Assembly (NCBI GenBank): GCA_009760855.2
Contig: WPIO01000060.1
Location: 71,501-132,500 of the forward strand
Length of the DNA: 61,000 nt
Direction: 5' to 3'
From: Cristatella mucedo
Taxonomy: Eukaryota; Bryozoa; Phylactolaemata; Cristatellidae
Part shown: one piece after another, positions 1 to 14,200 of the stretch
Layout of the letters: every line of letters begins with the position of its first letter
How positions within the stretch are numbered: the first letter of the stretch is position 1
Program-made: the position numbers and the translations under genes
The notes under the pieces: generated by a model
Databases searched by the model: none
The model's input: only the letters and a program-made list of their open reading frames with translations
What the model was told of the DNA's origin: nothing

Positions 1-55
1 CCGAAGGCCGGTCACCGTCATCAATCCATGTGGACTCTCCTCGCCTGCCTACCAG
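1..55 (+). CDS. ARRDC: Alpha-arrestin exon, linker end (5' cut by window edge)
   Basis: Codons from base 2 read [18 protein letters not shown] and stop at a CAG|GTGCGT donor in phase 0. The hydrophobic VTV followed by a short Pro/Ser-rich stretch is what precedes the arrestin-C domain in this family. It joins in phase to the exon at 4726. The donor GTGCGT is not the strongest form. Alone this exon would be unconvincing; its support comes from the five exons downstream. Confidence 0.65.
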
Positions 56-615
56 GTGCGTAGGCCGCCCGAATGTCGGTCGGACTGTTGCTTCCCCCTC
101 ATAGTTTCAGTCTGTGCACTAGGCACTGCATCCACCTTCAGCATAGTGTCGCGCTGTGCAGACCCTCGCTCGTGCATGATTGCTGGCCTCGAGGCCGTGT
201 TCGCCTGGTCGTTCGAATCGTTTTGTGTGTGTAGGTAGCATCGGCACGCTCTTCGCACCGGCAATCACCAAGTGGCACTCGTCCGCTGCATTCGCTGCCG
301 GCTGCTGTGAGTTTGACCGTTGCTGGTGGCCATCGGCCTGCCGGTGTGCTAGATCCAGGCGTCTCATCCAGGAGTACTGCAACTGCTGCTGGCAACGTGA
401 TGTTGGCTGGCTGCCTGCTTCCTTAGCCGAAATCAGAAGACCCGTGTCTGCTAATCGCTTTATCATCCCTCATGTGTGCTGCCGTCGGTGGCTGCAGATG
501 CTTGGCATCAATCCCATTCATTCGTAGGCCGGGCGCGATATCGAGCTCGGTCAACGACTATCTTCTGGCACAGCTAGCCCGTGTTTCCTTTGCAGCAAAT
601 GTAAAGCGCTCAGAG

Positions 616-659
<44 letters not shown>

Positions 660-2136
660 TTCTCTGAGGGCACTTTATCAAGTGTATTATTATTATTAAT
701 AGCCCCACCTCATCCCTTAAGTGCGGCTGTTTCGACAGGTTTGGCAGATCCTGCCGTGTCAACCACCCATCGGCTGGCCTAAGTGAGGCCTCGGGCTGAC
801 TCACCTCCATCGAGGCAAGCCATGCCCCATGCTCAGTGGAGGCCTGTTCGGTCAAGCCACATTTACTGCTTAGTTGAATGCATTGTTGTGTGTGCAGTCG
901 ACTGCCCTGACTTGTGTATCTCTTCTCAGTGGTTGATAATCACCACTGGCTAAGCAAAAGAGGGTTGCCGCACTGAAGCCCTCCCCTTGTAGGATATGCG
1001 GGTCATGCCCATTCAGCAGTTCCGGTAAAGTCAGAGTAGCAAAGGTCAGCTTGAGCAAGGTCAGTGTTGTCAACATCAAGGTTAAATCGCTTTACAAAAT
1101 TACTGGCTATGCCATTTTAGCCATTTCTGGAGCTGGGAAATGTATGTAATAGCTATCACTAGACCGTTGACCTATGCTGCCTAGGCAGTTTCAGATGAAC
1201 GCCTGCTCCAAGATGTCTTTATTGTGTAGCTTGTGTGTTTCGCAAGTTTGAGCTGGCATGACTTTCAAATAGGGTTTTGGGAGGTTGTGGGCTCAATTCC
1301 CAGAGACGACATGGTTGATATTTTTTCTGTGCATAGCTAGGACGTTCTTTCGTGGTGTAAGTGCAATGCGAAGAAGGCTGACGGTCCAGACCATTTGACT
1401 TGGGGGATGGTGGGTAAAGATGCAAATGCTGACGGTCCAGACCATTTGACTTGGGGGATGGTGGGTAAGGATGCAAATGCCGATGCTGCTGGTTAGAGAG
1501 CATGGCAGAGGCAGCTCTGGCTGCTGCTTAGTCAAATCGTTTTCTTTGCAATCAGGTCATGGCTGGTCATGGATGGATCAATAAGACACTGAGCATCCAA
1601 CCTATAGGAGAGCTTTCGGTTGGATCGTGGCATTTTTTTATGACTTCCTCGGTCGAAGGATTGCAGATCACACCATCGAATTATTATTATCTCAAAGAAA
1701 CCGAGAGAGCAGTCTTATAGTTATATCTGTTTCTGGCAATGATCTATCGGTATCGGCCGAATGAGCTCCACTGGCTGGAGGCATGGCTAGCTAATCGGCT
1801 CTGCTGCCCAGCAATACTGCCGACTTCGACTGCAAGTTCACCAGGCAGTGCTGCTCGACTTCTGCTTCTAGTGCTCTCTTATCTCATTGGCAGGCCAAAA
1901 CTCTCTCAAGTCAAGATAGCAGCATTGCCAGCATTGAATTGGTTTCTCGGTGCATTTCTCTGCCTGAAAGCCGATGCTTATGGTGCTCGTGGGTAGTGGC
2001 TGCTTAGTTAGCCAGCTATAACAGCTTGTCTTGTGTGGAGGGAGGATGAATGGAGGTAGATGTGTTAGGGCTCAGCTAGTAGTGAGCTTTGGGGTCTTGG
2101 GGCTTAGGGGAGGGGAGAGAGAAAGAGAGGAGAGAG

Positions 2137-2230
<94 letters not shown>

Positions 2231-5200
2231 GTCAGCTGCAGCTATCCAATTTAGCAGGGCACCTGCCTATCCAGGGGTGCAAATAGCGGAATGTTGAAAA
2301 TGTCCGGGCCACCTGCAAACGAATGCTACTCACTTAATCCTGGCCGGTGGGTTCATCAATTCATGCAGGGGCTGCTTTCGGTGGCTCATTCCTGCTGGTC
2401 ATGTCCCTGGGGATGTGTACAGAGCAGCACGAGGTGCACAACGAACAGACGGTGGACAGCGATCACGTCCCCATATATTCAAAGGTCTTGCAGCAAGACC
2501 TTGGGAATTTGTGCTTTCAAATGTATACTTTGGTCCTCCTATCATGTGGTCGAAGTCTCTTTCCACGTCATCTGCTTGAAGTGTGCTGAAGTCTTGTGAC
2601 ACATTCTATGAACAACCTGTGCGGTAACCCGAGCAGTGACCTGAACCTGTTTGGAATGTATCTCTCAGCTAAGATATTCACTTGAACTTTCGCTGTGACG
2701 AGACAGGCAAATGTACCTTGCGTATGCCAGGCCTCCTTTTATGAAAGCTTCCGGCTTTACCTTGACCAACGTACTGGTCCACCCGAAAATAAACTTCATG
2801 TAGCCTCCCCCCCCCCCGTGGAATGTGTTTTACGAAGCGCCAGTTTTTTGCTATGCTTACGTTAAGCTAGGCTACTTGCTATGCTAACCTATGCATGCCT
2901 CGCTGGTTTGGTTAAGTGGTTAAGGTGCTCGCCCCACCCAAGGTCTGGCCAAATTCGTGGGCTCGAGCCCTGTGGCATACGTGAAGCGCCTGAATAGAGA
3001 TTAATTAAATTCTCTTACTGTGCTATAAAAATGAATCAAATATGTGTATATAAAACAGCTCGGAAAGTTCAGCAGGTTAGGAATCCCTACTGGGAGCCTC
3101 AACCCTATTCGCCAACACCCGGTAGCAGACATGCAGTTCCATTTCTGCTGCGAGCCGGCCTTACCTGTCGGCTAATGCTCGGCAGGACAAAGGTAGGGCG
3201 ACTGGGTCGTGTTTACTAGCCCCGTGTGAGAAAGAGAGTGGCTCATCCGAGCAGAGTCTGCTCTGCCTAACGACGAATGTGCTTCGGCAACTTTGTAACT
3301 TGCCATGCAATGCTTTTGTTTTCACGAGATCACCAGGCGTGCAGCGCTCAGATCAGTCTGCTGCGCGAAGCTGCGTGAAGCACATGCGTGCAGCACTGCC
3401 GGATGCTGCTCTCTTCGGCTCTCATCTCTTTATAGGTATTTTTTACAGAAAACACCTGGCACCCAGTGGTCTCCCTTGCTGACGTTTTGAATCCTGACAG
3501 CTTGCTGAATGCATGCGTGCCGCCGATCCTTCCTACCTCAAGGCAGGAACGAACAAAAGCAGCCTGCTGCAGCAGCAGCTGCTGCTGCTACTCGTTGCTG
3601 CTGCATCGATCGTCCGCCATGGCGATTGTTGTCCTTTACTCATTGTCTGCACCGAGGGACCTCTGTGCTGAGAGCTGCATTTAAGAGGGAAGCTGAGCTC
3701 CCTGGAGCTGGCTAGGCGCCAGCATTTTTAGACAAGCCGGTACCAGCTAGAGGTGTTTTTAATTGTGGCCTAGGCAGGCGTTCTGCAGCCGTCCAGTGCT
3801 GTGCTTGCCAGCAGCTTCTGGCTGCCTCTCGGGACTGCTCGACGTCCTGTGGCTTGCTTGCAGTTGTAAATTGCCAGGCTAATGGGCTCTGTCAGGCGAT
3901 GACTGCCGTCACGATTGGTAGGGTTTTCCAGACCGTCATGATCGGCAGGGGTTTTCCAGACCGTCATGATCGGTAGGGGTTTTCCAGTTGTCGGACCAAG
4001 TGTAAAGGAGGCTGCAAAGAGCCAGCCGAAGCTCAATCGGTCCACACATCGGAAGAATTTGTATCGCCTCCGACCGTGGGCAGATTCACCGAGCGACACG
4101 AGAGTCTGAACTATCGAGCAGAATAGGCCAGCGGATGCAATTTTTTCCATCGCCCCATGAGTTGGGGCACTTCATTCTATCTGCTTCACGCTGCCAGCTG
4201 CTGGTGGTGAATCCTCTGTGTTGTTGGCTGGCATTGCGTTGAGGGTGAGAGACCCGGCAAAAAGTCGGTGGGCAATTGGGAATTGCTTGCAGCAGTGTGT
4301 ATGTGTGTAGAGCTAGTATAGAGGAGGCAAGCCACCACTTACTTGGTAACTACATGGTAACTGATTGCATCAGGATGAATGGCTCCTTGAATGTGCTGTT
4401 GCAGTCTGATGTGGCATTGTGCACATTGTTGTTACAAGGTGCTGCCAGCTTGTGCCTTCCATAGAGTCCGGTGCGAAAGATACCGGTCATAGAGATCGGT
4501 GCGAAAGATACCGGTCATCCTTGGTTGCAGTGCAACAATCCTTGAGGGTGCAGTTCACACACTGAGCGTTTTGGAATCCTCGGTCATGAGCGCATATATG
4601 CTACTGAATGGTGACCACTCAAGTCTGGTGGAAAGGTGTTTGATCCTTTTTTGTAACATTCGTGTACATGACTGTCCCAATCTGCTGTCGTGAGTATCCA
4701 AGACCTATTTCCTGTCTTCTTTCAGAGTTCTGTGGAAGGGCAGGCCGAGAAGTCACTGCTGTGTGGGTTTTTCAAGCATGGCCGAATCGCTATCACTGCT
4801 CGAATGGAGAGGTCTGGATACAGCCCAGGTACGTGCAATGCATGCTGGTACGTGCAATGCATTCTGGCACGTGCAATGCATTCTGGTACGTGCAATGCAT
4901 GCTGGTACGTGCAATGCATGCTGGTACCAGCAATGCAGGCTGGCACTCGAAACACATGCTGGCACGAACAATGGATACTGGTACCTGCAATGGATGGTGG
5001 CACGAGCAATGTGCGCTGGTGTGGTGGCGCGCTGGTGTGGTGGCGCGCTCGCTCGGGGTGCAATGCACGTGCTTTATCAGCTGGGCAAAGCTAGTGAGAC
5101 TACGTGGTCAGTTAGGCCACATGTCCTGTTTGTGTGGCTCGCCGGAGGGGGGGGGGGGGTAATGGAGTGGCAATCGATGTTGTTTTTTGACGACGATGCT

Positions 5201-8200
5201 CCAGAATGCAGGTTATTGTGGGACCAGTCGTGGTCTCTCTTGCCAAGCCACAGTGGTGTGAGAAGGTATTTGTGTCCCAATGTGGTTGTCATAGTTATGC
5301 TTGTATTGTTGCCATTAGTGGCTGCCCTAAGGGTTGACAGCGATTGTTACTGCTTCCTGGGTTGAGTTTGTACCTGCCAGGGTGATGACTTCGACCAGGC
5401 ATGGTGAATGTTGTAGTGTGTCAGGAGCAAAAACAGGAGGCACCTGGTTTGGATTGACAATAAGTCAGTTCTGTAGTTTGTCTCGTGGCAGATCTGCTAC
5501 AGGCCTCATAGTCACAGTAAGGCTGGACCCAGTTGACAGCTTAGATATTAGGTGGCAGTGTGAAGTACCATGTAGATTAAGAGATAAAACTCCTTTGCAA
5601 TCTGGCGCCGGTGCTCTTGTGCATTCTTGGGAGCAGAGTAAATGAAGTAACTGTGCCGAGGACGACACTCACTTCCCTTACTGCAAGGAAACAGAGAGTG
5701 CCCACAGGAAATTGTGAGTGGCAGTTGACGATAGCTGATGCCGACGATGTGCAGCAAGCCCGGTACTTGAGATTTTTCGGAACTGGGGGAGGCCTGCAGT
5801 GCTCACAACAATCTATCGGCAGCCGGTGCAGCAGAGGCAGGTGACATCCAAGCTTGGGATGAGAAGAGTGTTGACATTGAAGATGGCCTGCTCACAACAA
5901 GCAGGAGCTCCAGGGCACATTGGCTAGAGCCACACGGAGCCTGCATTTGGGAAGAGAGCGGGTAGCTCCACGTGTTCTAGGCCATAAGCACTAGGCTGCC
6001 AAGCAGGTGACCAATTTGTAAATAGTAATGCACTTTTATGGCACCCCAAGAGAACTAAATCTCTTTCTTGGCCATTCACGTTTGGATAAAAAGGAGGCAT
6101 ATGATTAGCGGTATTTATAAAACCTGTACAATTGGTGCACACATAAGCACTTGAAAGACGGTGCACATTGTCGAAGCATTTAGAAATCGAGGAATATTAA
6201 AGGCAGCCTTGAAAAATCCACCAAAGTCAGGGCTCACAGCCGTTCCTGTCAAAGACATTGGAACGAGTAGTGGCAATGCAGCTAAACTCTTTCACAAAAG
6301 TCCTATTCTAGCAAGTTCCAGTCAGGTTTTAATTAATCACCACAGAGTCAGCATTGCTTTGGGTCTACGATCTCAGGAATGCAGACCTCTGTAGAAACTT
6401 CTTTCTTTCGCTGGATCATTCCGCAGAATTTGATACTTTTGATCACAAAGTCCTTCTGGGACACCTCTCATTTGCCTTGGCATCACGGTACAGCACTGTT
6501 ATGGTTTAGATCTTGTCTCAGTGAGAGACTCCCGAGCATTGACGTCAACTAACAACAATCATGCGAGAAGCCTCACAAGTACTTGGTACCCCAGGGCTCC
6601 ATGCTTGGTCCACTTCTTTTTTCAATTCATGCTTTTCTTCTTGCCGATTAATCGCCAAGCACAATCTAGGCTCCACTTCTATGCAGATGACACATAGCTG
6701 TACCAATTTTATCTCACCTCGATATCAAGCTCTGCAAACTGTCAGCTGTCTTGCTGCATGTATTGCTGACATTCGCATTTGGATGGCTGCAGACTTTATC
6801 AAATTGAAAGATAAAACCAACTTACTAGTAATGGGCAAACCTATATGTGACTCGGAAATTGGAAAACTTAATGCTAAAAAGTCGGCTATGCCAGTATGTC
6901 TCCTGTAGGATTCACACGAAATAAGGATGTCCTTATAAAAATGGCCTTTCACTAGATGACCACATCGGCTCCCATATAAAGTCTGCCTACTTTCATCTAT
7001 GTAATATTGTAAAACTTCGGGCGTGCTTAGACTAGGTTACAAGATCTTATTTGGCTCGTACATTCGCGAGCCTTTGTCTCGACTTATGTAATTAATTTCC
7101 CCGCAGGTCTACCGGACTATTCAATTAGGCTGTTAAGTTTTTCCAAAACTAGCCAAGTTTGTCTGTCATGTGCAGTTGCTACTTTACGCCACATCTCGTC
7201 GACCTGCACTTGCTCCCCGTCAAGCAGCGTATTGACTTAAGGTTTCGTCATGCACTTATCCTTTTTCTCTTTCGTCACCCTTTATTCTTTTTCTCCGGCC
7301 TACCTATCTAAACGGGTTCCTTGTCAAACTAGGCATCGTCCACCCAGTCTTTTGACTCTTAAGTCATTTAGCTGTCCCATTTAGCAGCCTCAAATCCTTT
7401 AGAGCCCCAGCCCCAGTAGTTTCCTATTCTCCCAAAGCCTGCAACTCACTCCCGACTTACGTCGCGTCTCGTGTGAATTGTCCTTAGGATGCTTTAAGAA
7501 AGGTGCCTTGGTGCATGTTAACACTCACCATAATGAAATGCTTCACTTACACCAAATGTAAAGTGCCTAGAAAGAGATTTGGTTCTCTGCAGGTGCTGTA
7601 CAAATGCATTATTATTATTATCGCTTGACACATGAGGATTATTGTAGGTCGCATCAGTCCATGTGAAGACGGCAGATTGAGACGGAGTAAGGAGAGGAAG
7701 CCCTAAAAGTTTTTTAATCTCCACAATCCACCGTCTTCTAAACAGCTTACAAATAAGTGCACTCTCCAGTGCTGTCAGTCGTGACTTAGCAGAGTATTTG
7801 CTCAAATTCTTTGTGGGTAAGATAATACATAATTATTTTAGGGATTTCGTTTAGACCACTAGTCCTCTAAACCCTGCGCCAACAGGTCTTGTGCATACAA
7901 CTTTCTCTGCTCTGACCTTAACCCGAGCTGACGGCTCACTGGGCGGCAGAGGCTGAATAGACATGCCCCTCATATCCTACAAGGGGAGGGCTTCATCGCG
8001 GCAGCCTCCTTTTGCTTAGCCAGTGATGATTATCAACCAGCGAGAAGGGATACACAAGTCAGGGCAGTCGACTGCACACACGTGACAGTGCCGGCAGCAA
8101 GAGGCCGCCTTGGCCGTGGCCGCTAGCCCCCTCCAGTCAACTAAATGGTTGATTCGGCTCAAGCGGATAGACCTCCAGTGGGCAGTGGGCACGGCTTGCT

Positions 8201-11200
8201 TTGCTGGGGGGCGGGGGGGGGGGCATAGCAACAATCTCTTGTACATTCCTGATCGGGATGAGCATCTCTGCTTGTATCTAGACCGTAAGCAGCATTTGAC
8301 ACAAGTGACCACCAGATCCTATTTGAGCACCTCTCGACAGGCCCAAGTATCAGTGGCACAATGCTAAATTGGGTTAGATCCCAACATTGTCCTATTTGGA
8401 AAAGAAATTAGCTGGTCCATTCCTCTGCTTAAAGACCGTTGGCGATTGAAGCTTTTTCTCCGCAGGTCCTAGACCGTGAAACTCACTTCCGCGATTCTTA
8501 AGCAACGACAACTACTCTCCTGCTGCCAACTATGACACATCTTGTCCAGCCGTCCTGAGCTGCTACTTCCATGCTACTCACTACCTCAACTGCTCTCCTG
8601 ACTCATCAATGCTTCCCACTTTCTTTTTGTTGCGAGAGATGAAGTCTGTTGGCTACCGAATGTGTACAGAAAGCCTCAACTGCTCAGTGCTCAACTAACT
8701 TAACAGTGAGAGATGTTTGAATGCAAATGTTAATGGCTGTTGGTCATCTCGGGAGCCCTTAATGGTATGGGATACTTCATGGTTTGGTCTTAGATCCCCC
8801 TTTTAATATCTACACTCTCCCTCAGGTCGATATCTTGTTTTGATTTCTTTATCGGTGACACCCAGCTCTACTTATCTTTTGACCCTTCATAGTTTTGTTT
8901 TGTGTCGTCTCCCTTGCAGCTTACATCAACAATATTCGGACTTGGATGGTGACTAACTTCTTTAAGCTCAATGGCAAAAACTCCAACTTATTTGTAATGG
9001 CCAAGCCTAAATATCGCCTTAAAGTCGGATGACCTCACTTATCGATGCCCAAACTAGTTAAAGCATTTGTTACATCGAATCTAGGTTTTAAAAGTTCTTT
9101 TTATCTTGGACTTCCTGAATGTACCCTAATAACCTTCAACTGGTGAACCACTCACCAGCTCGGCTGGTCTTTTTTCAACGGCGTGGCTGCCACATCGCAC
9201 CACTTATGACTTTCACATATGACTTTCACATATGACTTTCACAGGCTCCCTAGCAAGCGTTGAATTGACTGCCATGATCCGATCTCTGGCCTAAAGGTCT
9301 CTTCACTCTACCAGCCTACCTCACCGATTTCCTGCTCCCCACATTTGCTCTTGTAGCACCACTATTCGGCTTCGAGTACTGCATTTCCTTGCTCTAAATT
9401 AAAGATTTTTGGTGATTAGGCAGATTTTGCAGTTCGAATATACCAAAAGTCTTTAACTACTTTACGACCTCTATTGTCACGTCGGTCAAATTTGGATCAT
9501 TTATGTCTCAGCTAAGGTTGCATCTTGCTTTCCCTTCATCCCAGTGAGCTCGGAATATTTGTTCCTACATACTTTGCGAGTGTGCTTGCTTGTGTATGAT
9601 TCACTGCATGTTACTAACCAGGGGTCCTACTGACCTACGGTCCCGAGTTTCTTCTTGCGTGATTTGCATGCTTATGTAAGCGAGTTAATGTAATGTATCT
9701 CCGTCAGTAACTCCACAAAGTCGTAAAGACCATGTGGGTGTTACGCAGGAGAGTTTTGTATAGCGCACTCACAGCCTAAGCGGCTTTCGGTACGCATTCG
9801 GTAGCCAACAGACTTCGTCTCACGCAACAAAGAGAAAGTGGGAAGCATAGCAGAATCAGGAGAGCAGTTGAGGTAGTGAGTAGCATAGAAGTAGCAGTTC
9901 AGGACCGCTGAAAAAGATGTGCCATAGTCGGCAGTTGGAGAGTAGATGTCGTTGTGTGAGTTGCCTTGGTTTTCATAACCTCGGTTATTGCTTCTCTTTC
10001 AGCTTTCGGTTGATAACACCTATGTAGAGATTTTGCTCTCTTATGGTCCTATGCAAAATACCTATAGTTTTATTAAAAACCAAATGCTGCTAAGAATGTA
10101 TTGCTTTCCGACTTTGCTCTAAATGCCGTCAAGTCAGGGGATGTCTGACGTCAGTCGGGAGGGAGTTCCAGGCCTAAAGTATGTATGAACTGAAGGCACG
10201 GTCTCCAAGGATTTGATTGGTTAGGGGTACAGCAGAGTGGCCTGAGCTAGGGAAGTGGGTGGTATGACTGTGGGTGGGCGGAATGCCCAAATGTTAAGTA
10301 CATCAGATAGGTAGGCTGTAGTAAGAGAATGAGGTGACCCAAAAGTTACTTATGGGATCTCGGTCTCTGCTCTGCTTGATGGGGAGCTAGAGCAGATGAG
10401 ATTGGCCGATGTTTGTGGCAGTTGCCACCAACGTCGGCAGATTAGCCTAGCTGCCCCATTTTGCATCATTTTTAAGCATCTCTCCATCTGTCTGACCTTT
10501 TGTTTGCCTTCATTGCTCCTTTACCTCTTGATCTCGGTTCATCTCGAGATCTCACTAACCCATTTGTGTGTGTGTATGTGTGCGTGTGCGTGTGCATGTG
10601 TGTGTGTTTGCCCGCGCGCGTGCGTGTGCTCGCATGTGTATGCTCGCGCAAATGTGCCAGCTAGATGATTGCCTGCACGGTCGGCCACCTTGTTGTGGGC
10701 GTGCATATGCTAGACCTGCTGCTGCTACTTGGCTGCTGCTGCTGCTCGGCTGCACCTGTTGTTATTTGCCATGGGTGTTGGATGGAAATGCACCAGACCC
10801 CACAGTATTGGATTTGACTCAGCATTTCTCCCTGCTTTGTTGGTACGTTCTCTGGAGCAGGCAGAACAAAAACGAGCGATGTGAATTATGTGCACTAAAA
10901 TGAAGCAGAAATACAAATTGGGTTACAAAGTGCTTAATACAAATTGGGTTACAAATGCTATAGTGCTTAATACAAATTGGTTTGCAATGGCTATAGTGCT
11001 TAATCTAGCCATCTGCCAAGGTAGGGATCTTGTGAAGGGATACAGTTTCAGACTGGTGAACACTGGGCAGCCCTGTCAAGTCTCTTTGCATTGCACGATT
11101 AATGTAATTTCAAATCTGACAACTTGTATGTCCAAAGCAAGTAGCCGTGACGAAGAGGACGTTCCTCTGTTGACACACTGTCTAGATTTTGCTTTCACCT

Positions 11201-14200
11201 GTAGCATTCACCTGGTTCAGGCACTTACAGTCGTCGACTCCTGCTTTTGTCGTTTCAGGGGATACTATTAGAGTGGCTGCAGAATTCGAGAACAGTACAT
11301 CGAGGAAAGGGCACGCACGATTGTCCCTCTACCAGCTGCAGCGTCATTGTCTCGCTGGCAAAGAAAAGTTGGCCAGCATCAAGGTGGCATCAGCCTCTGG
11401 TAAGCAAAGCCACTGCTGTGTCCAGCAGTGGGCAGCATTGCAGCAGCATTCAGCAGCCGTGGCCGGCAGTTGCCGTGGCGCAGGATTTGCAGCAGCATTA
11501 CGGCTGAAGTCATACAGGAACTGCAGCAGCAGCTGCCACGGTAATAAAATTAATAAAAATAATAATAAGTTTGATAAAGCGCTCTCAGAGAACTCAAATC
11601 TCTTTCTAGGCACTTTACAATTGCTGCAAAGGAAGCATGATCAAATGGTTAGTGGTAGCATGCTCAATAAACACAAGAATAACATGGTTAGGGTGACATG
11701 CACAGATTCAGCATGCAAGTGTGGTTAGTGGCAGCATGCACAGTGTCAGCACGCATAAGCACATAAATGACGAATCACAGGACCCACTAAATGCTGTCAT
11801 AAATTGATAAGTTTTTAGTTCCTTTTTAAATGTGGTCAAGTCAGGAGATGTCGTGATGCAGGTCGGGAGTGAGTTCCAGGCTTTGGGAGCATACGAACTA
11901 AATGCGTGGTCTCCAAAGGATTTGAGGTTTGTACGAGGCATAGTTAAACAGTTGGATTCCGAAGAGCGTGTGGTTCGATGCTTGGCCTGGTGGGGGAGTA
12001 GATGTGATAGGTAGGCTGGAGCCAAAGAATGAAGGGACCTGAAAGTGAGTGACATAAACCTCGAAGCCGATACGTTGCTTGACTGGTAGCCAGTGCAGGT
12101 CGGCGAGAAGTGGTGTGATGTGGCAACTGCGACGCTCATGGCAGACAAGCCTAGCTGCAGAGTTTTGTACCAGCTGTAAGAGCCTGATTGCACAGGCCGG
12201 TAGGCCAGCAAACAGCGAGTTACAGAAGTCAAGGTGGAATGTCACAAATGCATGGACCAACTTAGATGTGGTATCCCTGTCTAAACAAGCCCAAATTAGA
12301 GCGATGTTATGTAGCTGAAAGTAGGCAGACTTGATTGTGTAGCTGATGAGGTCGTCTAATGAAAGGTCACTTTGGAACATGGCTTCTAGATCTCGTGCGG
12401 ATTCGACACGAGATATGCTGGCAGAGCCGATTTTGAGCATTAGCCTTTTCAATTTCTTAATCACACTTTTTTCGCTGTAACTAGTAAATTGGTTCTATCA
12501 TCATTCAATTTAAGAAAATTTGCTGCCATCCATGTGCAGCTCTCATCAATACATGCAGCAAGGGAGTTGAGAGAATTTGACGGGCTGGAGGGCTGGGAGG
12601 AATCAAAGCAAAGGTACAACCGAGTGTCATCCGCATAAAGGGATAGCCTAGATTGTGCTTGGCAATCACATCGGCAGGAGGGAGATTATAATTCGTGAAA
12701 TGAACTGGACCAATCACGGAGCCCTGAGATACACCACATTTCAGAGGTACCTCGGATGATCGTTGTTCATTTACATTAATAATCATTATGTCTGCATTCC
12801 TAAGTAGGTCGCAGTACAAGCGAAGCAGTGCTTTGTGGAGTGATTAGCTCTAAAACCCGACTGGAACTTACTAGCAAGGTTTGAAGTTTCAATATATGAG
12901 TTCAACCGGTCTGCCTAGGACTCGTTCCAGTGTCTTTGATAGGAACGGTAGAAGAGAGACTGGGCAGAAGTTGCTCAAGTTCTCTTGGTCTAGTGTTGCT
13001 TCCTTGAGTTGTGGCCTGACTACAGCCTTTTTGAAAGGTCCTCGGACATGATGAGAGGCTAATGACATGTTTATGATGTATGACCTGAGGCTGATGATAT
13101 ATTTATGATGTTAGTTACGCATGGCAGAAGTAGATCAATGCGTCGTAGAAGCAGGACAGTGGGAGTAGGGTCCAAAGGACTTGTTGTATTCTTTGATTGG
13201 GATATAAGCTTCAGGGTGAGGTCACTAGTGACCTGCTTGAATGTAGACATTGACGTGCTGCAGGGAATCGAGGGACAGCATTCTAGGCAGAATGCTACCA
13301 TTGCAAGGATGGACTCCCTGATCTGGTCTATCTTCTTGACAAAGAAGCACGAGAAGCGATCCACTAGATCGTCACAGGGAACACGTTGGAACAGAACGGC
13401 TGCTGCCTGCATTGGGGCAGTAGTATTGTGGCACAGGCTGGCAGCTTCACAGCTTAGGCATAGCCAAGCTAAGCAGCAGCTGTGGCTACTGCAACTGGCT
13501 TGCTGCCGGCAGCTGCATCGGGATTGCTCAGCTCGGCTTGCTTGGAACCAAATGGTCAAATTGCTATGACATTGATTTCTTACCATTTTTTAATTGGAAA
13601 TTGCTATGACATTGATTTCTCACCGTTTATGAATGGGAAAATTGCTATGACATTGATTTTTCAGCCGGTGCAGCTGTCGAGACCGATGAGTTTGTAAAAG
13701 AGTGGTGACCGGTGCCACCCTTAAGGGGGAATTTCGGGAGTTATCCCCATACCATAGTAGTTATGTCCCTTAAAACACATTTATTGATTTCTCAAATACT
13801 AATCGACCGAAAGGCATGCAAATTTGCACAAACAACAAGGGCAGCATTATCTATCTTTTGATGCAACCGTAGTGAGCAATATCACTTCCGGGTTGACATA
13901 TAATCAAAATATCCTTAACAGTTTTGATGTCCTTACTATGTGGCAGCTAAATTATTGGTGGAATTAAGTTTTTTTGCACATAAAAGTCGTAATTGACGAA
14001 GCCAAGCTGCTACGTAGGGTGTTCAAACTTTTACTGTCACTGACGATCACTCCACAACGATTCACATACAACAATAAATTCATTGTTAATTCTTATTATT
14101 AAATGAACTTTTGAAAATACAGACTTGCTATTTTGTATTTGTTTGGCTGTGGTACAGCTAACTCTACTAGAACTTTTGTTGAAATGCACAATAACAAACA

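Larger units (their letters stand above)
56..4725 (+). other. Arrestin intron with simple repeats, a LINE-B tail and a SINE-1
   Basis: No coding block with family meaning was seen. Contents recognised: a short LINE-B 3' end (586-700), one arm of a dispersed inverted repeat (820-1017), a 51-bp tandem duplication (1377-1478), a long GA microsatellite (2106-2227), a SINE-1 (2899-3042) and a 28-bp tandem repeat (about 3904-3988). The remaining sequence is unique and no feature could be named. Confidence 0.7.
4829..11258 (+). other. Arrestin intron rich in dead LINEs
   Basis: It starts inside the 19-bp minisatellite. From about 6.0 to 10.5 kb it is almost wholly LINE debris: LINE-B copies in both orientations, LINE-C pieces, LINE-A ends and one dispersed repeat. 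The stretches 5061-6019, 7622-7950, 9966-10119 and 10661-11258 hold no recognised gene; the last has imperfect copies of a unit containing AATACAAATTGG at 10909-11005. Confidence 0.7.

Noticed and set aside
2347-2589. Candidate arrestin-N exon after an acceptor-like TTCATGCAG
   Set aside because: The [10 protein letters not shown] stretch looked faintly like the arrestin-N region, but it lies downstream of the linker exon at 1-55, so the order is wrong.
4829-5162. CRISPR array or coding repeat in the 19-bp minisatellite
   Set aside because: Units are head-to-tail without spacers and the setting is a eukaryotic intron. The open frames arise because a 19-bp unit without stops reads through in every frame.
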